The notes: a model not told the origin generated them from the letters alone. A stretch of DNA of 10,608 nucleotides from Pelotomaculum sp. (GCA_003489345.1 DNIT01000166.1:831-11438), one strand, 5' to 3'. Counted from the stretch's first letter, positions 1 to 7,076 are shown. Translations and numbers: made by a program.

Positions 1-2
1 GA

Positions 3-347
3 GAGTGCGGGGCCTGCACGGTGATTATGAACGGGGAGGCTGTAACCTCCTGTATAGTTCCCGCCCTGAAAGCGCGGGGTGCGGTGGTGGAAACCATTGA
101 AGGGGTAGGGACTCAGGATAATTTACACCCGCTGCAGGAAACCTTTATAGATCTCGGAGCTATCCAGTGTGGTTTCTGCACACCGGGCATGATCATGTCT
201 GCCAAAGCTCTGCTCGATAAAAACGAACAGCCTACCAGGGAAGAGATCAGGGAAGCTATATCCGGGAACATTTGTCGCTGTACGGGATATGTCAAAATTG
301 AAGAAGCGGTGTCTGCTGCTGTTAAAATAATCAGAGAGGGCAAGTAA
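3..347 (+). CDS. Molybdenum hydroxylase [2Fe-2S] subunit (CoxS/XdhC-like), 5' partial
   Basis: The small iron-sulfur subunit of a xanthine dehydrogenase/CO dehydrogenase-family enzyme passes electrons from the molybdenum site to an FAD subunit. The reading frame is open from base 3, so the gene begins upstream; about 114 residues are visible of the roughly 155-165 usual for the family. The N-terminal plant-type ferredoxin half ends in ECGACT followed by a further Cys (TSC), which are three of the four ligands of the first cluster; the first ligand lies outside the window. The C-terminal helical [2Fe-2S] domain shows QCGFCTPGM and then CRCTGY, a C-x2-C-x31-C-x-C pattern typical of the second cluster. 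The stop codon overlaps the Shine-Dalgarno of the large-subunit gene, so the two are translated from one operon. In the common medium-small-large order, an FAD subunit would lie just upstream. The substrate cannot be told from this subunit. Confidence 0.95.
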   Translation, partial: ECGACTVIMNGEAVTSCIVPALKARGAVVETIEGVGTQDNLHPLQETFIDLGAIQCGFCTPGMIMSAKALLDKNEQPTREEIREAISGNICRCTGYVKIEEAVSAAVKIIREGK

Positions 348-353
348 GGAGGT
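345..353 (+). promoter_or_regulatory. Shine-Dalgarno of the large-subunit gene, overlapping the upstream stop
   Basis: TAAGGAGGT contains the TAA stop of the small subunit and a near-perfect AAGGAGGT site 6 bases before the ATG at 360. This fixes the start and indicates translational coupling of the two subunits. Confidence 0.85.
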
Positions 354-359
354 ATCGGA

Positions 360-2642
360 ATGAAAAAAAATAAAATAGTGGGGCAAAGTGTTAGAAGGCT
401 GGACGCTCTTGAGAAGGCCATGGGTACAGCCACCTTTACCACCGATGTCACACTGCCCGGTATGTTGTATGCGAAGGTGCTGCGCAGCCCTTACGCCCAT
501 GCCAGAATCGTCAGCATTGACACCACCGAAGCTGAAAAACTATCCGGGGTCAAAGCCGTGGCAACCCATAAAAACACCTCCAGGGAAATGTTCAACACTG
601 CCGCATGTATGGTTTTAACTGTGAAGGAACTTGAACCCGTCTGGGACCAGAATATTTTTAACCAAGAGTTGCGCTTCATGGGAGATGAAGTGGCGGCGGT
701 AGCGGCTGTTAGTGAGGATATTGCTAAAGAGGCACTGAAGTTGATTAAGGTTGAGTACGAGGAACTGCCGGCTGTGTTTGACGCGTTTGAGGCAATGAAG
801 CCGGAAGCGCCTGTTCTCCATCCTAATTGTCATGAAGGTAAGAATATCCCGGGGGAAAGCGTCAAAATTCCTTACGGAGATGTGGAAAAGGGCTTTGCAG
901 AGTCCGATATCGTAATTGAAAAAACTTTCAAGGTACCGATTCAGAAGCAGGTCCAAATGGAAACCCATGCGGCTGTGGCGCAGGTAGGTGTTGACGGAAA
1001 AGTAACGGTTTGGTCGACCACCCAGACACCGCACCCAACCCGGATGATTCTGTCCAAAGTTTTTGGGATACCAGGCAGCAAGATCCGGGTGTTAAACCCT
1101 CCCTATATAGGAGGCGGCTTCGGTGTGCGGATTGGCTGTAGCGCCAAGGCCGAGCCCATCGCCTTGGCTCTAGCCTTACTTGCCAGGAAACCGGTTAAGT
1201 TTGTTTATTCCAGGAAAGAGGACTTTAGTGCTTCCGACACCCGGCATGGCGGATTTATTACCGTTAAGCTGGGGGCCAAAAAAGAAGGCACTTTCCATGC
1301 CCTGGATCTGAGAGCGGTTTTAAACGCCGGCGCATACTGCAGCTTCAGCGTGGAAGCGCCGGGCGTGCTGGGGGCGATGGGACTCGCCGTTTACCGGATA
1401 CCCAACATGTATTTTCACGGCCACAGTGTTTACACGAATATAACCCCCGCCGGAGCCATGCGCGGCTACGGAAACCCCCAGGCCATGTTTCCCATAGATT
1501 CGGTGGTGGATATGATGGCTGCAGAGCTGGGTATGGATCCAATGGAACTGCGCTTGAAAAATATTATGAAGGCTGGTGACCCCTGGTTCCTTCCTTACCC
1601 TTGCGGATCATCAGGACTGGCCGAGTGCATTGAGAAGGGCGCCAAAAGCGTCGGTTGGGAGCGACGCGGTAAGGTAAACCAAACCGGCGCCAAAAAATTA
1701 AGAGGGTTTGGCATGGGGGTAGGCACCCACGTCAGCAATGCTGCGCCTTTCTGCGTGGACTATGATAACGCCTATATCGCCATGCAGCAGGATGGGTCGA
1801 TCTTCTTAACTTCCGGGGTTCCCGACATGGGCACCGGAACTAGCACCTCGCTGCCGCAGATTGCCGCCGAGGTGCTGGGCGTGAAATTTGAGGAAGTAAG
1901 TATAAGCTTTGCCGACACCCTGAGCTCTCCCTTTGAAATCGGCAGCCACGCCAGCCGGACTTGTTATGCAGCGGGTACCGCTGTAGTGGCCGCGGCAAAG
2001 GACCTTCGGAAACAGATCCTGGAATTTGCCGCTGATGTCGTATTAAAAGTTTCACCGGAAAAGCTGGATATCGCAGATTCAGTGGTCTATGTCGTCGGCG
2101 AGGAAAATAAAAGCATAACCCTGAAAGAACTGGGTTACCTTGCGCACCTGCACCTCAAACAGTTCATCGCGGTTTCGAGCATTGTTCCTCCAAACTCCCC
2201 ACCGTGGGAAGCCCATTTCGCCGAGGTCGAAGTAGACACGGAAACCGGCAAGGTCACAGTGATTAAGGTTGCTGCGGCTCATGACGTGGGTACGGTCATC
2301 AACCCGATGATTGTAGAAGGGCAAATCGAGGGCGGTGTCCTGATGGGTATAGGTTACGCTACCACTGAGGAAATAAGATTTGATGCCAAGGGCAAGCAGC
2401 TTCATAACAGCCTGCATAATTACATGCTTGCCACTGCGGAGGATGCTCCTGAAATTGATGCTATCCTGGTGGAAACTAAAGATCCTAACGGCCCTTTAGG
2501 CGCAAAGGGTGTTGGCGAGACCGGACTGGTGCCAACGGCAGCTGCCATTTCCAATGCGGTTTATGATGCCACGGGCATCCGGTTTTTCGAAATACCTTTA
2601 ACCGAGGAAAGAGTATACAAAGCTATAAAAGAGCGGGGTTAA
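360..2642 (+). CDS. Molybdopterin-binding large subunit, xanthine dehydrogenase family
   Basis: The catalytic subunit of a molybdenum hydroxylase is 760 residues, normal length for stand-alone large subunits. It binds the molybdopterin cytosine dinucleotide cofactor and hydroxylates a heteroaromatic, aldehyde or similar substrate with oxygen from water. The N-terminal part (about 1-120) is the aldehyde oxidase a/b hammerhead domain, beginning with the usual VGQSVRRLDALEKAMGTA-like stretch; the rest is the two cofactor-binding domains. Visible motifs are GGGFG at 251-255, GAMRGYG at 365-371 with Arg368, DMGTG at 489-493 (many relatives have GQG here), and GVGE ending at Glu720, the position of the catalytic glutamate in the family. 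The Arg motif is of the xanthine dehydrogenase/aldehyde oxidoreductase kind, not the AYRCSFR of true CO dehydrogenase, so CO oxidation is unlikely. The substrate (purine, aldehyde, nicotinate or aromatic acyl-CoA) is undetermined. The ATG start is set by the strong ribosome binding site. Confidence 0.95.
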   Translation: MKKNKIVGQSVRRLDALEKAMGTATFTTDVTLPGMLYAKVLRSPYAHARIVSIDTTEAEKLSGVKAVATHKNTSREMFNTAACMVLTVKELEPVWDQNIFNQELRFMGDEVAAVAAVSEDIAKEALKLIKVEYEELPAVFDAFEAMKPEAPVLHPNCHEGKNIPGESVKIPYGDVEKGFAESDIVIEKTFKVPIQKQVQMETHAAVAQVGVDGKVTVWSTTQTPHPTRMILSKVFGIPGSKIRVLNPPYIGGGFGVRIGCSAKAEPIALALALLARKPVKFVYSRKEDFSASDTRHGGFITVKLGAKKEGTFHALDLRAVLNAGAYCSFSVEAPGVLGAMGLAVYRIPNMYFHGHSVYTNITPAGAMRGYGNPQAMFPIDSVVDMMAAELGMDPMELRLKNIMKAGDPWFLPYPCGSSGLAECIEKGAKSVGWERRGKVNQTGAKKLRGFGMGVGTHVSNAAPFCVDYDNAYIAMQQDGSIFLTSGVPDMGTGTSTSLPQIAAEVLGVKFEEVSISFADTLSSPFEIGSHASRTCYAAGTAVVAAAKDLRKQILEFAADVVLKVSPEKLDIADSVVYVVGEENKSITLKELGYLAHLHLKQFIAVSSIVPPNSPPWEAHFAEVEVDTETGKVTVIKVAAAHDVGTVINPMIVEGQIEGGVLMGIGYATTEEIRFDAKGKQLHNSLHNYMLATAEDAPEIDAILVETKDPNGPLGAKGVGETGLVPTAAAISNAVYDATGIRFFEIPLTEERVYKAIKERG

Positions 2643-2961
2643 GCCCTGCTTATCTCTCGCTTGAAAGCAAGGTATATGAGGCTGATTATAAGTCTGCAAG
2701 GGGCCGGTTTGTTGACGGTTTACACCAGGCGCCATCCGCCTTGCCGGGGCTGCCGTTGCACAATACGGCCCTCCGGCCCTAACGGGGTCAGCTGGCCTTT
2801 CTTGCCTAGACTCAGCCGCAGTGGAAAACATGGCCTGAGGCGGGTTGATGGAGCCTTTTATTGAGCGAGTTGACGTCTTTGGCCATATCGCGAGCAGGAG
2901 TTGTTGTATATAGGACCCTTACTGCGAGTTTATCGATAAAACCTTCTCTAAAAATAGGGGA
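2643..2961. other. Gene-free spacer after the hydroxylase operon
   Basis: These roughly 320 bases separate the large subunit from the molybdopterin-binding fragment. Both strands have short open frames, but none starts from a convincing ribosome binding site or resembles a known family. A weak hairpin spans the stop codon of the large subunit (GCGGGG, loop, CCCTGC, about 2633-2649), but no T-run follows it, so I do not call it a terminator. The stretch is fairly GC-rich until about 2880 and then becomes AT-richer. It may be the eroded remains of a gene lost between the operon and the fragment; that is inference. Confidence 0.5.
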
Positions 2962-3339
2962 GTGATATTGAATCGGGGCATCCTAAGAAAATCCAATAGC
3001 ATATCAGCAGTTAAAAGATCTTTTGCCGTTCGCCAGTCCCTCACCGGTTTAATATTAATCGGTGAGGGACTGGCGGGGGCGCAGGGGGGGAAATACGGGG
3101 CCGCCGCGCTGCCCGGGGCGATGTTTATGCTGGCCTACCTGGGGGATATACCCGTGATGGGGGTGCCGGCCTGCGGGATGTTTTTCAAAATAACCGTGGT
3201 AGACTTAATGCTGCCGCGGCTATTGGCGGGCGAGCGGGTAAGCCGCAGGGACATCGTGGCGCTGGCCTGCGGCGGGCTTTGCCGGGCCTGTCCCGAGTGC
3301 CGGTATCCCAACTGCACCTTCGGCAAAGGCTCGCACTAA
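2962..3339 (+). pseudogene. C-terminal fragment of a molybdopterin-binding accessory protein
   Basis: About the last 85 residues resemble the C-terminus of the MoaB/MoeA-like molybdopterin-binding proteins that often accompany molybdenum hydroxylase operons in Clostridia. Visible hallmarks are LPGAMFMLAYLGDIPV, GVPACGM, VVDLMLPRLLAGE and a closing Cys-rich tail, C-x2-C-x2-C-x4-C, ending FGKG. Full-length members are much longer (a few hundred residues, from memory) and carry the cofactor-binding domain upstream, which is absent here; the first 40 or so residues show no family resemblance. The frame opens with GTG at 2962, but TTG at 2968 fits better behind AGGGGAG (2956-2962). The piece could still be translated, but it looks like a truncated relic. 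Homology appears to begin near the 16-bp inverted repeat at 3031-3075, suggesting a rearrangement breakpoint. The family call is by recognition of the C-terminal pattern; the pseudogene status is inferred. Confidence 0.6.
3031..3075. repeat. Perfect 16-bp inverted repeat with 13-nt AT-rich loop
   Basis: CGCCAGTCCCTCACCG (3031-3046) is exactly complementary to CGGTGAGGGACTGGCG (3060-3075), separated by 13 bases that are nearly all A/T. The repeat lies inside the reading frame of the molybdopterin-binding fragment, at the junction between its unrecognisable N-terminal part and its recognisable C-terminus. There is no T-run after it, and it sits within a coding frame, so a terminator role is unlikely. 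It may mark an inverted duplication formed at a rearrangement, or the end of a small mobile sequence. Confidence 0.85.
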
Positions 3340-3381
3340 CCTGAGCAAGTAAATAGGCATGTTTAAAGATACCTCAGACCA

Positions 3382-3410
3382 ATGCGAGCATCATAGTTAA
3401 TTGTTATAAT
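3382..3410 (+). promoter_or_regulatory. Candidate sigma-A promoter for the NAD kinase gene
   Basis: A perfect TATAAT (3405-3410) lies 17 bases after ATGCGA (3382-3387), which matches TTGACA at only three of six positions. The surrounding sequence is very AT-rich, so a chance -10 match is possible. It would give a leader of about 170 bases before the preferred start at 3585. The rest of 3340-3571 holds nothing else I recognise. Confidence 0.35.
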
Positions 3411-3571
3411 TGTTAGGAAATAATTTGCTAAGAAAATAAATTGATCCCTTTATAGAAAATTAATAATTATTAACAAAATTTATTATGAATGGAAGCTGCT
3501 GTTACTTCCGGATCTGTGCCTGATATAAAGCTATTAGTGAAAAAGATTCCATCAATTTCAGTAAATAATAC

Positions 3572-3578
3572 AAAGGAA
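3572..3578 (+). promoter_or_regulatory. Ribosome binding site deciding the NAD kinase start
   Basis: AAAGGAA lies 6 bases before ATG 3585. The in-frame ATG at 3489 has no such site and would add 32 residues not typical of the family, so 3585 is preferred. Confidence 0.65.
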
Positions 3579-3584
3579 ACAATT

Positions 3585-4382
3585 ATGATCAAAATAGTTA
3601 AAATTTTTGGTAATAATTCAGACATATCGCAATATACTGTTGAACTGCTTAGGGAGAAGCTTTTAAATAGTGATTTTAATGTTGTAGATAGTAATAATGC
3701 CGACTTAATAATATCAGTAGGTGGAGATGGAACCTTTCTTCAAACGTTACGGGAAACAGACTTCAATCCCAAACCTCTTTATGTAGGGATTCAATGTGGT
3801 CATTTAGGTTTTCTTCAGGAAATAAATATAGATGAAATTGACATATTTATTGAGAACATAAAAAATATGATCTACAATATTAAAAAAATGAGTATATTAA
3901 GAACTATTATTGAAACTAAAAGCGGTATTAATCAATTTTGTGCTCTAAATGAAACGGTTATACGAGAAAAGGATTTAAAAGCTTTGCATGTTAATTTGAT
4001 GATTAATGATAGCCTGGTAGAAAAGTTTTTCGGGGACGGAATAATAGTTTCAACTCCTGTGGGCTCAACAGCATACAACTTATCTGCTGATGGAAGCATT
4101 GTCTACCCTACTTTAGATGTTCTACAAATCACACACTTGGCTCCCATTAATTCTTCTTCTTATAGAAGCTTAAATAATAGCATTATTGTACCCTCTGAAA
4201 TGATTATTTGTCTAATACCGGAATCAGACTACTCTTCAGATATTCTAGTTTCAGTTGATGGTTATAGTACTGTTGTCCCCTGCGTAAAAAAAATAGAGAT
4301 AGTATCAAATTCCAACCATATTAAATCATTGATATTAGAAAAATATTGCTTCTGGACAAGAATACAAGAAAAATTTTTATAA
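3585..4382 (+). CDS. nadK: NAD kinase (ATP/polyphosphate NAD kinase family)
   Basis: This cytosolic enzyme phosphorylates NAD to NADP. From ATG 3585 it is 265 residues, close to typical short Firmicutes NAD kinases. The diagnostic motifs are all present: GGDGTFL with Asp48, the presumed catalytic/binding aspartate; GHLGFL at 72-77; NE at 122-123; GDGIIVSTPVGSTAY spanning about 150-164, the NAD-binding conserved region; and a late VSVDG. Nothing essential seems missing. The gene is strikingly AT-rich compared with the hydroxylase genes: the line 3661-3720 has 14 G/C in 60, against 37 in 60 for 1441-1500. That suggests a different origin, or an extra copy beside a housekeeping kinase. It is followed in the same direction by a small unknown gene and an NMN adenylyltransferase/Nudix gene, so it may belong to an NAD-related cluster. 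The family call is firm; the physiological role is inferred. Confidence 0.9.
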   Translation: MIKIVKIFGNNSDISQYTVELLREKLLNSDFNVVDSNNADLIISVGGDGTFLQTLRETDFNPKPLYVGIQCGHLGFLQEINIDEIDIFIENIKNMIYNIKKMSILRTIIETKSGINQFCALNETVIREKDLKALHVNLMINDSLVEKFFGDGIIVSTPVGSTAYNLSADGSIVYPTLDVLQITHLAPINSSSYRSLNNSIIVPSEMIICLIPESDYSSDILVSVDGYSTVVPCVKKIEIVSNSNHIKSLILEKYCFWTRIQEKFL

Positions 4383-4485
4383 CAATCGCAGCATTTACAT
4401 ATAATGCTCAAGAAAAAACCTGTTTGCCATGAGATTATTGGTTAATAAATATTAGATTCTCTACTCAATGGCTAATGCTGTAATC

Positions 4486-4491
4486 TATAAT
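4486..4491 (+). promoter_or_regulatory. Possible -10 box before the small unknown gene
   Basis: TATAAT at 4486-4491 is a perfect -10 match, but no good -35 lies at the right distance. If used, transcription would begin around 4498, leaving a very short leader before the preferred ATG at 4514. Evidence is weak because of the AT-rich background. Confidence 0.2.
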
Positions 4492-4513
4492 AATCATGCG
4501 GGGAATGATGGTA

Positions 4514-4765
4514 ATGAACGACGATTTAGCCACTCTCTTAAGGAAAAGAAAACAGTTGAAGGAAGAACAAGAAGTTAGAAAAATTGAAATGCAAAAATAT
4601 TGTCCTATGGAAATAAAGAAATTTTATGGCCGTCTTGAAGATTGGCTATCGGATTTAATTGAAGAAAACATGATCTTAACTTCTTATGAGGACATAAAAG
4701 TTGATGGGCAAAAATTGGGAGTCTATTATGCGATGAGATTTAAAATAAAGGCAAAGCTTTTTTAA
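4514..4765 (+). CDS. Small charged protein of unknown function
   Basis: This protein of 83 residues (89 if the ATG at 4496 is used) is not one I recognise. Four in-frame ATGs lie at 4496, 4505, 4508 and 4514; GGGGA at 4500-4504 is best spaced for the last, so I choose it. The N-terminal third is rich in Lys, Glu, Arg and Gln with regularly spaced Leu (LATLLRKRKQLKEEQE), suggesting a short helix or coiled coil. The middle contains FYGRLEDWLSDLIEE, again probably amphipathic helix, and the C-terminus (VYYAMRFKIKAKLF) looks like beta strand with a basic end. There is no signal peptide or membrane segment. Base composition is AT-rich, like the NAD kinase before it, and the next gene starts 59 bases downstream, so it probably belongs to the same block. 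A DNA-binding or partner-protein role is possible but not shown. Confidence 0.6.
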   Translation: MNDDLATLLRKRKQLKEEQEVRKIEMQKYCPMEIKKFYGRLEDWLSDLIEENMILTSYEDIKVDGQKLGVYYAMRFKIKAKLF

Positions 4766-4812
4766 TTTTCCTCCTCCAATCCTGATGCGGTTAAAGCATA
4801 GGGCATTACAGT

Positions 4813-4820
4813 GGGGGTGA
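4813..4820 (+). promoter_or_regulatory. Ribosome binding site of the NMN adenylyltransferase/Nudix gene
   Basis: GGGGGTGA ends 4 bases before ATG 4825, supporting that start; the GRYAPPHKGH nucleotide-binding motif then begins at residue 8, as expected for the family. Confidence 0.6.
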
Positions 4821-4824
4821 AACG

Positions 4825-5877
4825 ATGTCTGTTGCATTTGCCCTTGGCAGATATGCGCCTCCACACAAGGGGCACATAGAGACCCTGGTGAATCTGTCAA
4901 AGTTGCACGACAAAGTAATCATTGGTATCGGTAGTTGCTTTGAATTGGGTACGCCTAGACATCCCCTCCTGGCCTTATTTAGGGAGAAGATGATTGCCGC
5001 CAGTCTGGTGCACGAGCGAGTTGATCCCGCTAAGTATGAGTTTGTCTATTTGCAGGACTTCGATGTTTTCGCTCTTTGGTTTGATCATGTGATGACTATT
5101 GCTAAGAGGAAGGGCACTACCCACTTTGTAACCGGTAATAAGGAGACTGTCCTGGATCCATGCAAAGACTATAGTGTAGTTCTACCATTCGAGCATATTA
5201 ATCCGGAGACTCTCTCGAGTTATTCCTTTCATTCAACCGACCTCAGGAATGCTATCATGCGTGGTGACTATAAGTCATTCGTAGAGATGGCGGCCTTCGG
5301 CACTGCCCAATTGATGGGTAGTATTGATGGCTTCAATGGACTGAGACGGACTTCAAATGGTTGTATCCAGGGTTTTAAGCCGGGCCGCCAAACTGTTGCT
5401 GTAGTGTTCCTATTGACTGATGCGTGCTATAGCCGGACTTACCTGCTCTGTGGTAACCGTAAGATGGATAAGAAGTATTTCCCTGGGTACTTGGCTTTGC
5501 CCGGGGGAGCAATTAATGATTATGAGTCTCCGCTTGACGCCTGCCTAAGGGAGTTGGCAGAGGAGACAGGCATTAAGTCAAAGGTTTTCAACAACACGAT
5601 CGAGCCTGCCCATATTCTGATCCAGGCTGATAATATGAACATCATGGCTGAAACGAGGTTCCTGAATCTGTTTAGTTCAGCCGATTCCCATGTCATAGGT
5701 TCTTATGGTGGTTCTAGCCAGGTGTTCTTAATAAATGTAGTTGGCTACAATCCCTCCATATTTGATAAGACCTTACGCTCAAATGCTGAGTTGGATCATG
5801 TGAGATTTGAGCCGCTACCCATAACGTTTAGCATGGCGTATATGTATAGCGAAATGGTAAGTCAAGGTTTTAGATAA
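4825..5877 (+). CDS. Bifunctional NMN adenylyltransferase / Nudix hydrolase (NadM-Nudix type)
   Basis: This 350-residue protein has two enzymatic domains, matching known bifunctional NMNAT/Nudix proteins such as those of cyanobacteria and Francisella (about 340-350 residues). The N-terminal nucleotidyltransferase domain (about 1-165) shows GRYAPPHKGH at 8-17, with the His/Gly nucleotide-binding motif, and STDLR at 137-141, the second conserved motif; it would join NMN and ATP to make NAD. The C-terminal domain (about 190-350) carries a complete Nudix box, G228-x5-E234-x7-REL-x-EE-x-G-I250, with metal-binding glutamates intact; relatives cleave ADP-ribose or similar NAD breakdown products. Together the domains would make NAD from salvaged NMN and clear ADP-ribose. 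No nicotinamide phosphoribosyltransferase is visible in the window. Base composition is intermediate (26 G/C in 60 at 5221-5280), unlike the AT-rich kinase upstream, so the block may be a mosaic. A terminator follows. Confidence 0.9.
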   Translation: MSVAFALGRYAPPHKGHIETLVNLSKLHDKVIIGIGSCFELGTPRHPLLALFREKMIAASLVHERVDPAKYEFVYLQDFDVFALWFDHVMTIAKRKGTTHFVTGNKETVLDPCKDYSVVLPFEHINPETLSSYSFHSTDLRNAIMRGDYKSFVEMAAFGTAQLMGSIDGFNGLRRTSNGCIQGFKPGRQTVAVVFLLTDACYSRTYLLCGNRKMDKKYFPGYLALPGGAINDYESPLDACLRELAEETGIKSKVFNNTIEPAHILIQADNMNIMAETRFLNLFSSADSHVIGSYGGSSQVFLINVVGYNPSIFDKTLRSNAELDHVRFEPLPITFSMAYMYSEMVSQGFR

Positions 5878-5911
5878 CTTCGGATGGCCGTCACCCAAGA
5901 GTGAACGAGCG

Positions 5912-5942
5912 AAGGCCTTATAGAGGGAGGCCTTTAATTATA
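5912..5942 (+). terminator. Hairpin terminator after the NMNAT/Nudix gene
   Basis: AAGGCCT (5912-5918) pairs perfectly with AGGCCTT (5928-5934) across a 9-base loop, then TTAATTATATG follows. The T-tract is interrupted, so termination may be partial. The hairpin lies between convergent genes; the minus-strand side lacks a T-run, so it serves mainly the plus strand. Confidence 0.55.
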
Positions 5943-5949
5943 TGTTTTA

Positions 5950-7047
5950 TTACTGGAAACGCGCCTGTTCGGCTGGAGGCTGCGGCTCATAGGCCGGTTG
6001 GTAAATGCTGTCCTCGTCAACTGAGGCGATTTTTTCCTCACGAATAGATTTTAATATATCATGCACGGTCTTCAAGTCACCATACTCCATTTCGGGCGTT
6101 ACGCTGATTGGTTCGGTACCGGTAAGGGCATTATAAAAATTTAGCAGTTCATTGTAATAGCCTTTTTGCACTTCATAAGAAATCTGCTCCTTGCGGCCAT
6201 CGTCAAATGCCAGGTTTATTGTTCCCACATCACGCTCTTCCAGATAAATCATTCCTTGGGTCCCGAATATACGCAGTCCGATTAAAGGGCGCTGCATCTC
6301 TTTACCGGCGCAAAAAAAGCTGAACTGCCCCGTAACCCCGTTTTTAAACTGCATATTGACGTTAATAACAGAATATGGCGCAAAATCGGACGCTTGAGGC
6401 CGGCCAAAGGCCTGCAGCCGATCAATGGCCCCGAAGATATGGCGTAGGCCCGCCAGGTCGTGCACCCCGGTATCCGTAATCGCGCCACCCGGAAATTGCG
6501 GATGCTGACGCCACTCCTTGGCAGGGAACTTGTTTTGCAACATATCACTTGGAAAATCTATGACACGATTTTGTATAAAGTAGTAAACTTCACCAATACG
6601 CTTAGTCCTCACGAGATCTCTGATTATATCTATTTCCTGATTGTGGCGAAAGTTTTCAGCAATCATAATTGGTATGTTATATTTTTGAGACAGGTTTCTG
6701 GCGGACTCGGCTTGTTCTATGGTGGGAGCCAGCGGTTTTTCACAAATAATTCCCTTGCGCTGGCCGGAAAGGTGTTTGGCAACAGCCTCCGTTATCTTGT
6801 AATTTAATTCAATGGGGACCATGATATCTACGACATCAAGATCATCTCTGGATAGCATCTTCGATAATTCAGTATAAATGTTGCCTTTGTTTAAATGTAA
6901 GCGATCTGCCCAGTTTTGAGCTTTTTGCTGGTCCAGGTCACAAAGCGCAACAATCTCATAACGATCTTTCAGTTGCTGGTAGGCAGGGTAGTGTAGGCGC
7001 TCGAAGGCCATACCCACCCCGATGATGCCCACCTTTAGCTTCCGCAT
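5950..7047 (-). CDS. Gfo/Idh/MocA-family NAD(P)-dependent oxidoreductase
   Basis: This 365-residue protein is of the usual length for the family, which oxidises or reduces hydroxyl/keto groups on sugars, inositols and related compounds. The N-terminal Rossmann fold opens with KVGIIGVGMAFERLHYPAY, followed by an acidic residue pair after strand two (CDLD), which suggests NAD over NADP. The catalytic EKP motif is at 103-105, and the downstream GGAITDTGVHDL places the conserved Asp192 and His196. The C-terminal alpha/beta domain looks complete. I choose the ATG at 7047, 8 bases from AGGAG (7060-7056 on this strand), over GTG 7056, which overlaps the Shine-Dalgarno. The substrate is unknown. The gene is divergent from a TPP-dependent enzyme, suggesting shared control and perhaps a shared carbohydrate-related pathway, which is inference. 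Confidence 0.88.
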   Translation of the reverse strand: MRKLKVGIIGVGMAFERLHYPAYQQLKDRYEIVALCDLDQQKAQNWADRLHLNKGNIYTELSKMLSRDDLDVVDIMVPIELNYKITEAVAKHLSGQRKGIICEKPLAPTIEQAESARNLSQKYNIPIMIAENFRHNQEIDIIRDLVRTKRIGEVYYFIQNRVIDFPSDMLQNKFPAKEWRQHPQFPGGAITDTGVHDLAGLRHIFGAIDRLQAFGRPQASDFAPYSVINVNMQFKNGVTGQFSFFCAGKEMQRPLIGLRIFGTQGMIYLEERDVGTINLAFDDGRKEQISYEVQKGYYNELLNFYNALTGTEPISVTPEMEYGDLKTVHDILKSIREEKIASVDEDSIYQPAYEPQPPAEQARFQ

Positions 7048-7057
7048 ACATATCACT

Positions 7058-7076
7058 CCTAAATTCGCAATTTAGG
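7058..7076 (-). promoter_or_regulatory. Hairpin covering part of the oxidoreductase Shine-Dalgarno
   Basis: CCTAAATT (7058-7065) and AATTTAGG (7069-7076) are perfect inverted arms around a 3-base loop. In the minus-strand mRNA the second arm ends with the AGG that begins the AGGAG ribosome binding site of the oxidoreductase. Folding would partly hide that site. As DNA, the same palindrome could be a repressor operator. Either role is inferred. Confidence 0.5.

Noticed and set aside
360..2642. Carbon monoxide dehydrogenase (CoxL) identity for the large subunit
   Set aside because: The CoxL active-site signature AYRCSFR is absent; GAMRGYG is found in its place.
2598..2864. Open frames on both strands after the large-subunit gene (2661-2864 plus, 2598-2831 minus)
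   Set aside because: No ribosome binding site, no recognisable family and Arg/Pro/Cys-rich translations typical of chance frames in GC-rich DNA.
3489..3584. Upstream ATG 3489 as the NAD kinase start
   Set aside because: It has no ribosome binding site and adds 32 residues outside the family domain; ATG 3585 has AAAGGAA 6 bases before it.
6460..6807. 115-codon plus-strand frame inside the oxidoreductase gene
   Set aside because: It is antisense to a gene with complete family motifs and has no ribosome binding site or homology.
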